Assembly: GCA_016720395.1 (NCBI GenBank)
Contig: JADKKR010000004.1
Location: 232,438-296,437, forward strand
Direction: 5' to 3'
Length of the DNA: 64,000 bases
From: Geobacteraceae bacterium
GTDB taxonomy: Bacteria > Desulfobacterota > Desulfuromonadia > Geobacterales > Pseudopelobacteraceae
The translations under genes were made by a program, and so were the position numbers. Position 1 is the first letter of the stretch. Each line of letters begins with the position of its first letter. The notes beneath the pieces are model-generated. The model searched no databases. It was not told where the DNA came from and worked only from the letters and a program-made list of their open reading frames with translations. This document shows positions 1 through 6,404 of this stretch, piece by piece.

Positions 1-1097
1 ATGATCGGTATGTCATGGCCTACGACCTTGAGGGCCTTGCCGATCAGCCCCTGCATCCTGCGGTCACCCAGTTCCAGTTCCTTCAGCAGAGCAGGATTCC
101 CTGCCATCTGCGACTGCAATTTGTTTTCCTTTGACGATGACCTGGCGATCGGAAGAAACGTAACCGGCGAGGTGGAGGCTCCCGGCCAGACCCGGCCGTA
201 AACCTCGGCGCCGGACTGGAGCTGCAGCTTCAGCACGGGATGATGCTGCAGGCTGTCCATCTTCAGCAGTTTCGCAAGACTGAGCCTGAACAGTGAAGCA
301 AAGCTATGGCCAGTCATCCTGAAGCGGTCCAGGCCGAACTGCAGCAGGGCACTCCGATTGGCGGCGATGAAATCGCCCTGTGGAGAGAAAACCGCGATGC
401 CTTCGTAGAGGGTTCCGATGAATTCCGGCTTGAGGTGAAAACAGACCACGATGTCATTGGGGAATTCCGGGGCAAACATCTGATTCTCGATGATCTGTGC
501 CGATAAACGCACCAGGGCCATGGTGTGCTGATGATGGCCGCGGTAATCTCCGGACACGTCAAGGGCACCCAGGACCGCACCCCGCGGATCGAATATGGGC
601 GTGGCGGAACAAGTCAGAAAGCGGTTCCTGTCGATGAAATGCTCGCTGCTTTGTACATGAACCGCGGTCTGCTCCTCCAGCGCAGTCCCGATGGCATTGG
701 TGCCGTTGACCCCTTCGGACCAGATGCCTCCCGGCTTCAGGTAGACCTTCTGGGCCTGGTCCACAAAATCCGGGTCACCGATCGAGTGGAGCACGACCCC
801 CTCCCTATCAGCCAGCAGCACCATGCTGGATGTCCCGCAGATCTCGTGATACAGGTTCTCCATCACCGGTTGCGAGCGAAGAAGCAGTGTATTGTTCACG
901 TCCCGGCGGCGCATCAGGTCATGGCGGGGGGTGCAGCGGGTCTCACCCCGCTCCATGCCGATCCCTCGTTCCGCGGACCTCTGCCAGGAGCGGATGATGG
1001 TCTCGTTGACGACCCCCGCCGGGAGTATGCCATGAGTCAGGAATTCCTCACGGGCCTTCCGGATAGTATTGAGCTTATCGACTGCCAGACTTCCCAT
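1..1097 (-). CDS. AcoR-like sigma-54-dependent transcriptional activator, partial
   Basis: Translating the minus strand from an ATG at 1097 gives an open frame running off the left edge. The start has a purine-rich GTGGGGGAATAA just upstream. The roughly 365 residues read like the N-terminal part of AcoR-family enhancer-binding proteins: an early 'NETIIRSWQRS' segment, a GAF-type sensor region (about 70-200, containing 'GVNGTNAIGTAL' and 'CSATPIFDPRGAVLGALDVSG'), then a PAS-like stretch ('GIAVFSPQGDFIAANRSAL'). The AAA+ and DNA-binding domains would lie outside the window. Such proteins activate sigma-54 promoters for acetoin, alcohol or aldehyde catabolism after sensing a small molecule. It is divergent from the aldehyde dehydrogenase, which has a sigma-54-type promoter, so that gene is the likely target. 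The family call is strong; the effector is unknown. Confidence 0.85.
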   Translation of the reverse strand, partial: MGSLAVDKLNTIRKAREEFLTHGILPAGVVNETIIRSWQRSAERGIGMERGETRCTPRHDLMRRRDVNNTLLLRSQPVMENLYHEICGTSSMVLLADREGVVLHSIGDPDFVDQAQKVYLKPGGIWSEGVNGTNAIGTALEEQTAVHVQSSEHFIDRNRFLTCSATPIFDPRGAVLGALDVSGDYRGHHQHTMALVRLSAQIIENQMFAPEFPNDIVVCFHLKPEFIGTLYEGIAVFSPQGDFIAANRSALLQFGLDRFRMTGHSFASLFRLSLAKLLKMDSLQHHPVLKLQLQSGAEVYGRVWPGASTSPVTFLPIARSSSKENKLQSQMAGNPALLKELELGDRRMQGLIGKALKVVGHDIPI

Positions 1098-1491
1098 TTA
1101 TTCCCCCACTACAGATAGATCGACTCGAACCATCTGCCCTGTAATCAATCCAACTGGTATGCCTTTGCCATTTCCATGCCACAAAACAGTGTTTTTAGCT
1201 CCATTCTGGAGCACTACCGATGACGTGTGTCTCGACTTGGAACACATCCCTGAGATCCGCATTCCATGTTTAAGGCGTCTTAAAGCCCGGTTAGAATTTT
1301 AACACCTGCCAGAAACATCGGCCAACACGCTGATAATCCGGTACTACGACAGATATACCCCCTGGCAGCTATCTAGTTTATAAAGAGGTTTTATTTATTG
1401 GCATGCACACTGCTCTATCTCTGGACATACAAACCAGTATCGATATTCCAGAGGGTACTTCATCACCCATCACACAAAAAGGAGCAGAGAC
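1098..1491. promoter_or_regulatory. Divergent intergenic region with candidate activator site
   Basis: This 394-base gap separates the AcoR-like regulator from the aldehyde dehydrogenase and has no convincing gene. It holds the sigma-54 promoter listed separately. It also holds an inverted repeat TGTGT-n11-ACACA at 1226-1246, about 180 bases upstream of the predicted transcription start, a usual distance for an enhancer site of a sigma-54 activator. The operator role is inference from position and symmetry. Confidence 0.4.
1398..1414 (+). promoter_or_regulatory. Sigma-54 (-24/-12) promoter
   Basis: The sequence TTGGCATGCACACTGCT has the invariant GG (1400-1401) and GC (1412-1413) separated by exactly ten bases, close to the TGGCACG-N4-TTGCA consensus. 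Transcription would start near 1425, leaving a leader of about 65 bases before the dehydrogenase ATG. The divergent AcoR-like activator fits an RpoN-dependent promoter. Confidence 0.7.
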
Positions 1492-2835
1492 ATGACAACA
1501 GCAGCACAGGCAATCGACCGAATGGCAGCAAAGGCACTCACCGCACTGGAGGATTTCAAGGGTTTCTCTCAGGAACAGGTCAACAAAATCAGCGAGGCCA
1601 TGACCGTGGCCGGCGTCCTTAACGAGCGCTACCTGGCCGAGTTTGCGGTCGAGGAGACCGGCATCGGCAACGTGGAGGACAAGGTCATCAAGAATCATTT
1701 CGGCACCCAGGTGGTCTACGATTACATGAAAGATGGTAAATCGGTCGGCGTCATCGACGAGACCGACGGCATCATCTCGATTGCCGAGCCGTTCGGCATC
1801 GTCGCTGCTGTCACGCCGACGACCAACCCGACCTCCACCACCATGTTCAAAGCCCTGATCGCGCTCAAGGGGCGCAACGTGATTATCTTTGCCTTTCATC
1901 CCCGCGCCCAGAAGTGCAGTGAAGCCGCCGCACAGATCATGTTGAACGCTGCAGTCGCGGCCGGAGCACCGAAAAATTGTATCCAGTGGGTCACCCAGCC
2001 ATCCATCGAGGCCACCGATGCGCTGATGAAACACCCCGACATCGCCATCGTCATCGCCACCGGCGGCGGCGCCATGGTCAAGGCTGCCTACAGCTCCGGC
2101 CACCCTGCCTTGGGCGTCGGACCCGGCGGCGTGCCGGTATACATCGAAAAGACCGCCAACCTGCGCATGGCCGTTGATGACGTCATCGCTTCCAAAACCT
2201 TTGATAACGGCACAATCTGCTCATCGGACCAGTCGGTGATCTTCGACGATCGCAACATCGCCGAAAAGGCCCTGATCCTCTTTGAAAGAAGCGGCGCCTA
2301 CATCTGCACCCAGGCAGAGCGAAACAAGCTGGAATCAGTCATGTTCGACAAGGAGCGCGGCGTGCCCGATATGGCTATCGTCGGTAAGAGCCCCCAGGTC
2401 ATCGCCGAACTGGCCGGCTTCAAGATTCCGGCTGACCGGAAACTGCTGATGGTACCCCTGACTACCACCCACGGTGATGACTGGATGAGTCGCGAGAAGC
2501 TTTCACCGGTCCTGGGATGGTTCATCACAGACAACAAGGAAGATGCCATCAACGCCGCCGCTGAGCAGCTGGAATTCGGCGGCGCCGGACACTCGGCCGT
2601 GGTCTTCACCGAGAACGAGGAGGTGGCCCATGAGTTCGCACTGAAGGTGCATGCCAACCGCGTGGTCTGGAACCAGCCCTCTGTTCACGGTACCATCGGC
2701 GCCCTGTACAACTCTCTGGTGCCCTCGCTGACCCTGGGATGCGGCGCCATGGGCGGCAACATCACCACCGAGAACGTCGGCTACAAGAACCTGCTCAACA
2801 TCAAGAGGCTGGCCAGAAGAAATCCGGCGAACTGA
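1492..2835 (+). CDS. CoA-acylating aldehyde dehydrogenase (acetaldehyde dehydrogenase)
   Basis: This 447-residue protein belongs to the acylating aldehyde dehydrogenases related to EutE/PduP and the N-terminal half of AdhE. It interconverts aldehyde plus CoA and NAD+ with acyl-CoA and NADH. The substrate-binding segment 'VTPTTNPTSTTMFKALIAL' and the catalytic segment 'NGTICSSDQSVI' are typical; the nucleophile is Cys243. Length is normal for a stand-alone enzyme. AAAAAGGAGCAGAGAC precedes the ATG. No microcompartment-targeting extension or shell gene is seen, so this is probably a free catabolic enzyme for ethanol or acetaldehyde (perhaps propanal) oxidation, induced through sigma-54 and the divergent activator. 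Exact chain-length preference cannot be read from sequence. Confidence 0.9.
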   Translation: MTTAAQAIDRMAAKALTALEDFKGFSQEQVNKISEAMTVAGVLNERYLAEFAVEETGIGNVEDKVIKNHFGTQVVYDYMKDGKSVGVIDETDGIISIAEPFGIVAAVTPTTNPTSTTMFKALIALKGRNVIIFAFHPRAQKCSEAAAQIMLNAAVAAGAPKNCIQWVTQPSIEATDALMKHPDIAIVIATGGGAMVKAAYSSGHPALGVGPGGVPVYIEKTANLRMAVDDVIASKTFDNGTICSSDQSVIFDDRNIAEKALILFERSGAYICTQAERNKLESVMFDKERGVPDMAIVGKSPQVIAELAGFKIPADRKLLMVPLTTTHGDDWMSREKLSPVLGWFITDNKEDAINAAAEQLEFGGAGHSAVVFTENEEVAHEFALKVHANRVVWNQPSVHGTIGALYNSLVPSLTLGCGAMGGNITTENVGYKNLLNIKRLARRNPAN

Positions 2836-2852
2836 AACAGATCGTATATTCA

Positions 2853-2883
2853 TGTGGGAGGGGCACAACGCACCCCTCCCGCA
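2853..2883 (+). terminator. Hairpin downstream of aldehyde dehydrogenase
   Basis: An 11-bp stem (TGTGGGAGGGG with CCCCTCCCGCA, one wobble pair) and nine-base loop starts 17 bases after the stop. No T-run follows, so intrinsic termination may be weak or the hairpin may protect the 3' end. Confidence 0.45.
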
Positions 2884-2999
2884 GGTAATCGTGAATAGAG
2901 CTTGTCAGACCAACAGCTCCGATAACGTAGCAACAGATCATCATAAATTTTTCTGCTTGCCAGAATAATCAGTTCCCGCTATAGTCCCGCCACATTTTG

Positions 3000-3115
3000 C
3001 CAGTCTCCGAGTTGCTGCGCCTACCAGGGAAAAATCCTCATGGCGCACAACCTGCGGGTGTCGCCGGAAACAGCGCCGCCCTCCTTTGAAAAGGGGAACT
3101 CGTGCTTGACGTGAC
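3000..3115 (+). promoter_or_regulatory. Molybdenum/tungsten cofactor (Moco) riboswitch aptamer
   Basis: The leader of the moaE-like gene carries the blocks I associate with the Moco RNA motif: CTCCGAG at 3005-3011, CATGGCG around 3039-3045 and GCGGGTGTCGCCGGAAAC at 3054-3071. CGAGTT (3008-3013) can pair with AACTCG (3097-3102) to close the fold, and TGCGC (3016-3020) with GCGCA (3043-3047) inside it. The 3' strand GAAAAGGGG (3088-3096) is the perfect complement of the terminator's CCCCTTTTC (3137-3145), so aptamer-side pairing and termination look mutually exclusive. Downstream genes concern molybdopterin synthesis and oxyanion binding, which fits. Motif identity is by eye from memory. The gap 2884-2999 shows no gene. 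Confidence 0.7.
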
Positions 3116-3136
3116 ACCACCAGTGGTCCGTCCGCG

Positions 3137-3169
3137 CCCCTTTTCCATCGAGAAGGGGCTTTTTGTTTT
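3137..3169 (+). terminator. Rho-independent terminator of the riboswitch
   Basis: A nine-bp stem CCCCTTTTC / GAGAAGGGG with a four-base loop is followed directly by CTTTTTGTTTT, 28 bases before the moaE-like ATG. It is the expected expression platform for a transcription-attenuating riboswitch. Confidence 0.85.
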
Positions 3170-3196
3170 CACAGCGTCAAGAAAAGGATACGAATC

Positions 3197-3586
3197 ATGG
3201 TCAAACTTGTCGAAAGCACCATTGACCCGGCATCGGTCTACAACTCCATCTGCTCGGCCTTCTCCGGTTCCGTGGTGTTTCACTATGCGGTAGTCAAGAA
3301 ACAGGCCGGCTCAGGCAAGTCCACCACCTCCATTGAATATAAGGCTCAAGGTGACACTCTCCAGGAATTGGAAGGTATTGCCGGGGAACTTGAGCGTTCC
3401 TGGAAACTGGAGGATGTCCTGCTGATCCGGAGGACCGGCTGCCTGGTTGTCGGCGAGATCATCTCTCTGGTCGCTGCCAGCTCCCCCAACAGTGAGGATG
3501 CCTTCGAGGCCTGCAGACACGGGATCAACCGCCTGAAAAAGATGTCAACCATACGCAAGGCCGAAAACTTTGCCGAAACCCCGTAA
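3197..3586 (+). CDS. moaE: Molybdopterin synthase catalytic subunit-like protein (MoaE family)
   Basis: This 129-residue protein matches the MoaE pattern in the second half: 'LLIRRTGCLVVGEIISLVAASSPNSEDAFEACRHGINRLKKMSTIRKAE', corresponding to the family's 'HRvGxLxvGExxvxvavsspHRxxAFeAcryxIdxLKxxxPIWKKE' region. MoaE with thiocarboxylated MoaD inserts the dithiolene sulfurs into precursor Z to form molybdopterin. The usual catalytic lysine region 'PIWKKE' is changed to 'TIRKAE', and the N-terminal part is divergent and slightly short against the usual 140-150 residues. It could therefore be a specialised paralogue. It begins 28 bases after the riboswitch terminator with AAAAGGAT upstream, and a TupA-type protein follows after 16 bases, so the two are probably co-transcribed. 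Confidence 0.75.
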   Translation: MVKLVESTIDPASVYNSICSAFSGSVVFHYAVVKKQAGSGKSTTSIEYKAQGDTLQELEGIAGELERSWKLEDVLLIRRTGCLVVGEIISLVAASSPNSEDAFEACRHGINRLKKMSTIRKAENFAETP

Positions 3587-3602
3587 CAGAAAGGAGACGT
3601 GA

Positions 3603-4457
3603 ATGAGACTACTGACCGGTTTACCGCTGGCAATTGCTGCGCTATGCTGTTTCATGGCAACGGCAGCACATGCAGAAAAAGGATTCATCCTGTTGGCCAG
3701 TACCATCGGCCCCATCGACGCAGGGATCGTGTCGGCCCTGGAAGAGAGTTTTGAAAAAGAGACCGGCATCCGCGTACGGCATGTTGGTGCCGGCACCGGC
3801 GAGGCACTGAAGTTGGCGGAAAAGGGGAATTTCGATCTGGTGATGGTGCATGCCCGTTCGCTGGAGGAGAAGTTCATTGCTGCAGGGTTCGGTACAGAGC
3901 GCATCCCGTTCATGTACAACGACTTCGTCCTCGTTGGGCCGGCCGGCGATCCGGCCGGGGTTCGCGGATTAAAATCTGCAACAGACGCACTCAGGAAAAT
4001 AGCCGAAACGTCGGCGCCCTTCGTCACCCGCGGCGACAAGTCCGGCACCCATGTGGCGGAGATGGAGCTGTGGGGTAAAGCCGGGTTGAAGCCATCAGGC
4101 ACATGGTACAAAACATACGAGAAGGGCAGCGAGGGAAACGTGCCGACATTGCGTTTCACCAGTAATTCAGGTTCTTACACACTTATCGATCGTGCAACCT
4201 ATCTCTCGATACAGAAGGAAATCAAGCTGGCGATACTCGTCGAAGGCGATGAAGCCATGTTGAACAGGATCTCGTTGATACCGGTCAACCCGCAGAAATT
4301 TCCGCGGGTCAACTCTGAGGATGCTGCCCTGTTCGTGCGCTGGCTCTCATCCCCAGCCAAGGGTCAGAAGATCGTTGCCGAATTCGGTAAAGACCGCTTC
4401 GGTGCCGCCCTCTTTTTCCCTGATTCGCGGGAATGGAACAAACAGCAGAAACATTGA
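3603..4457 (+). CDS. TupA-like periplasmic oxyanion-binding protein, divergent paralogue
   Basis: This 284-residue secreted protein has a signal peptide (cleavage near residue 24, 'ATAAHA'). It aligns along its length with the TupA at 5060-5914, sharing 'FDLVMVHARSLEEKFIAAGFG', 'YNDFVLVGPAGDPAG', 'TRGDKSGTH' and the C-terminal 'FGAALFFPD'. TupA proteins deliver tungstate to a TupBC ABC importer. The ligand-binding N-terminal loop, 'TTTSTQDSG' in the canonical paralogue, is here 'LASTIGPIDAG', so two of the Thr/Ser ligands are replaced and specificity may differ (another oxyanion, or a sensor role). It lies 16 bases after moaE, preceded by AAAGGAGACG. No permease or ATPase gene is present nearby. 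Confidence 0.8.
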   Translation: MRLLTGLPLAIAALCCFMATAAHAEKGFILLASTIGPIDAGIVSALEESFEKETGIRVRHVGAGTGEALKLAEKGNFDLVMVHARSLEEKFIAAGFGTERIPFMYNDFVLVGPAGDPAGVRGLKSATDALRKIAETSAPFVTRGDKSGTHVAEMELWGKAGLKPSGTWYKTYEKGSEGNVPTLRFTSNSGSYTLIDRATYLSIQKEIKLAILVEGDEAMLNRISLIPVNPQKFPRVNSEDAALFVRWLSSPAKGQKIVAEFGKDRFGAALFFPDSREWNKQQKH

Positions 4458-4589
4458 TGCCCTTTGTCTGCCCGAATATAGTGGTCCTGTTGACATTACC
4501 GTAAGCAGCCATATGAAAGTCTCTGAATTTTCGTCGAATTGGTAGTAGACTCATCTCAAGCAGACGATCAAAGGAACGAGGAACCTGTT

Positions 4590-5018
4590 ATGAATATCAG
4601 CGCAAGGAATCTATTATCCGGAAAAGTAACTGCAATCAAACCGGGGTCAGTGAATACTGAGATCGATCTGTCCTTGACTGAAATGCAGTCCATAGTCGCG
4701 GTCATCACCAACGAAAGTGTAAGACATCTCGAACTCAAGGTCGGCAGTGAAGTGTTTGCGATCATCAAAGCCCCGCTGGTTATTCTTGCAAAAGGGAAAC
4801 CTGACATGAAGTTCAGTACCCGGAATATCCTCGAGGGAACGGTGAAACACGTGGAGCACGGTACCGTCAATGCCGAAGTGAGTCTTGAGTTGAGGGGCGG
4901 CGTAATGCTTCATTCCGTCATTACCATGGCAAGCCTAAAGGGAATGGGATTAAAGGCCGGCGACACAGCTACTGCGCTGTTCAAGGCTTCGAGCGTAATT
5001 CTCGCGGTTCGGACATAA
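4590..5018 (+). CDS. Di-Mop domain molybdate/tungstate-binding protein (ModG-like)
   Basis: The 142 residues form two tandem Mop domains of about 70 residues. Each begins 'SARNLLSGKVTAIKPGSVN' or 'STRNILEGTVKHVEHGTVN' and ends 'GSEVFAIIKAPLVILA' or 'GDTATALFKASSVILA'. Mop proteins assemble as cytoplasmic oligomers that store or buffer molybdate or tungstate in subunit interfaces. I start at the ATG at 4590, which has AAAGGAACGAGGAA upstream, rather than further upstream in the same frame. It sits between two TupA-type genes, so cytoplasmic buffering of the imported anion is the obvious role. The gap 4458-4589 shows no clear terminator. Confidence 0.88.
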   Translation: MNISARNLLSGKVTAIKPGSVNTEIDLSLTEMQSIVAVITNESVRHLELKVGSEVFAIIKAPLVILAKGKPDMKFSTRNILEGTVKHVEHGTVNAEVSLELRGGVMLHSVITMASLKGMGLKAGDTATALFKASSVILAVRT

Positions 5019-5059
5019 TCAACTATTGCAGCAACAATAATTTTCATAATGGAGGCTCC

Positions 5060-5914
5060 ATGATTTCAAGACACATGCTTACCCGCCTAACGGCACTCGC
5101 CACAACACTCGCAATCTTTCTCTGGGGAACGTTAGCTCTGGCTTCGCCAAAGACAGTTATCCTGGCCACCACCACCAGCACGCAGGATTCGGGGCTTCTG
5201 GATGTCCTGGTGCCGCAGTTTGAAAAAGAAAGCGGCCTCCAGGTCAAGACCATCTCGGTCGGTTCCGGGCAGGCCATGAAGATGGGGGAGAAGGGGGAGG
5301 CCGATGTATTGCTGGTGCACTCGCCCGATGCCGAGAAGAAATTCATGGCCGACGGTTTCGGCGCCAGTCGCCGCCTGGTGATGCATAACGACTTTATCAT
5401 TCTGGGGCCGGCCGCAGACCCGGCTAAAGTCAAAGGTGCTTCTGCCGCTGACGCCATGAAGCGTATCGCCCAATCCGGCGCAATCTTTGCCTCCCGCGGT
5501 GACAACTCCGGCACCCACGCCAAGGAGAAAGGACTCTGGAAGGCTGCCGCAATCAACCCGGAGGGGCAGAAATGGTACCAGCAGACCGGCCTGGGCATGG
5601 GGCAGACCCTGAATGTGGCTGCCGAGAAAAAGGGCTATGTCCTGACGGACCGGGCCACCTATCTGGCGCTCAAGAAGAATCTGGGGCTTGAAATCCTGGT
5701 GGAGGGCGACGGCAAGCTGCTCAACGTCTACCACGTGCTGGAAATCAATGCTGCAAAGTGGCCCAAGGTCAATGCCACAGGCGGCAAGGCCTTTGCCGAT
5801 TTCATGGTGGCGAAGAAGACACAGGAGACCATCGGCCGCTTCGGCGTTGAAAAGTTCGGCGCTCCGCTCTTCTTCCCCGATGCTGGAAAGAAACCGGAGT
5901 CACTGGGACTCTGA
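5060..5914 (+). CDS. tupA: Tungstate ABC transporter substrate-binding protein
   Basis: This 284-residue protein has a signal peptide (about residues 1-28) and the canonical TupA signature: 'TTTSTQDSGLLDVLVPQFEK' at the N-terminus, 'ADVLLVHSPDAEKKFMADGFG', 'MHNDFIILGPAADPAKVKG' and 'SRGDNSGTHAKEKGLW'. The Thr/Ser-rich first motif and the 'SRGDNSGTH' motif bind the oxyanion. TupA is highly selective for tungstate over molybdate in characterised systems. GGAGG lies just upstream of the ATG. The expected tupB and tupC genes do not follow; the next gene is a small DNA-binding-like protein. The importer must be elsewhere, or these proteins serve another purpose. Confidence 0.9.
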   Translation: MISRHMLTRLTALATTLAIFLWGTLALASPKTVILATTTSTQDSGLLDVLVPQFEKESGLQVKTISVGSGQAMKMGEKGEADVLLVHSPDAEKKFMADGFGASRRLVMHNDFIILGPAADPAKVKGASAADAMKRIAQSGAIFASRGDNSGTHAKEKGLWKAAAINPEGQKWYQQTGLGMGQTLNVAAEKKGYVLTDRATYLALKKNLGLEILVEGDGKLLNVYHVLEINAAKWPKVNATGGKAFADFMVAKKTQETIGRFGVEKFGAPLFFPDAGKKPESLGL

Positions 5915-5927
5915 GTACCGCACCCTT

Positions 5928-5957
5928 GATTGTCGGCACCCGCGGGTGCCGACAATC
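5928..5957. repeat. Perfect 30-bp palindrome after tupA
   Basis: GATTGTCGGCACCCG followed directly by its reverse complement, starting 14 bases after the tupA stop. There is no loop and no T-run. It could act as a processing or bidirectional termination signal, or be a REP-like element. A further imperfect stem (CCGC/GCGG with flanking C and G runs) lies at about 5968-6000. No gene is seen in 5915-6175. Confidence 0.6.
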
Positions 5958-6175
5958 TCCCCACACCGCGTCGAAAGCGGGGCAATTCTCCCCGACAGCC
6001 AGTACAAACCAGCGGCCCCCATCCATCCATCAACAAATAATACCAATAATATCAAATAGTTATAAATCTGGCGCGGCATTTGCTATTTCATACGGGTTGA
6101 GCCCTGCCGGCAAGGCTCCGGCTTGTGGCCGGGACCTGCAGACAGGGCACTCTCTCTTGTTCATGGAGCATTGAA

Positions 6176-6397
6176 ATGGCCGCCGCCAGAAAGAACAGCA
6201 GGAAAAAGAAACTCAAGCGCAGCGTCAGGTCCGACAAGCCGGCTCTGCTGTCGGTCGTTACCGTGCGCCTCTCCGATGAAGAGAAAGAACGTATTGACAA
6301 CATCATGAGAAATCTGGAAATTACACGCTATACTGATGTCATGCGTATGGCGCTGCATATGGTAAAGCACCAGCAGCCGGCAGGTATATTCAGGTGA
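6176..6397 (+). CDS. Small ribbon-helix-helix-like protein
   Basis: This 73-residue basic protein begins with a lysine/arginine-rich tail ('RKNSRKKKLKRS') followed by 'LLSVVTVRLSDEEKERIDNIMRNLEITRYTDVMRMALHMV'. That pattern of a short beta strand and two helices is typical of ribbon-helix-helix (CopG/Arc-like) DNA-binding proteins. GGAGCATTGAA precedes the ATG. It ends seven bases before the radical SAM maturase, so they are probably an operon and it may regulate the tungsten-enzyme locus. The DNA-binding role is inferred from pattern only. Confidence 0.6.
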   Translation: MAAARKNSRKKKLKRSVRSDKPALLSVVTVRLSDEEKERIDNIMRNLEITRYTDVMRMALHMVKHQQPAGIFR

Positions 6398-6404
6398 ATG
6401 TGCG

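Noticed and set aside
525..1118. Plus-strand frame at the left end
   Set aside because: The opposite strand gives a convincing AcoR-type activator over the same region.
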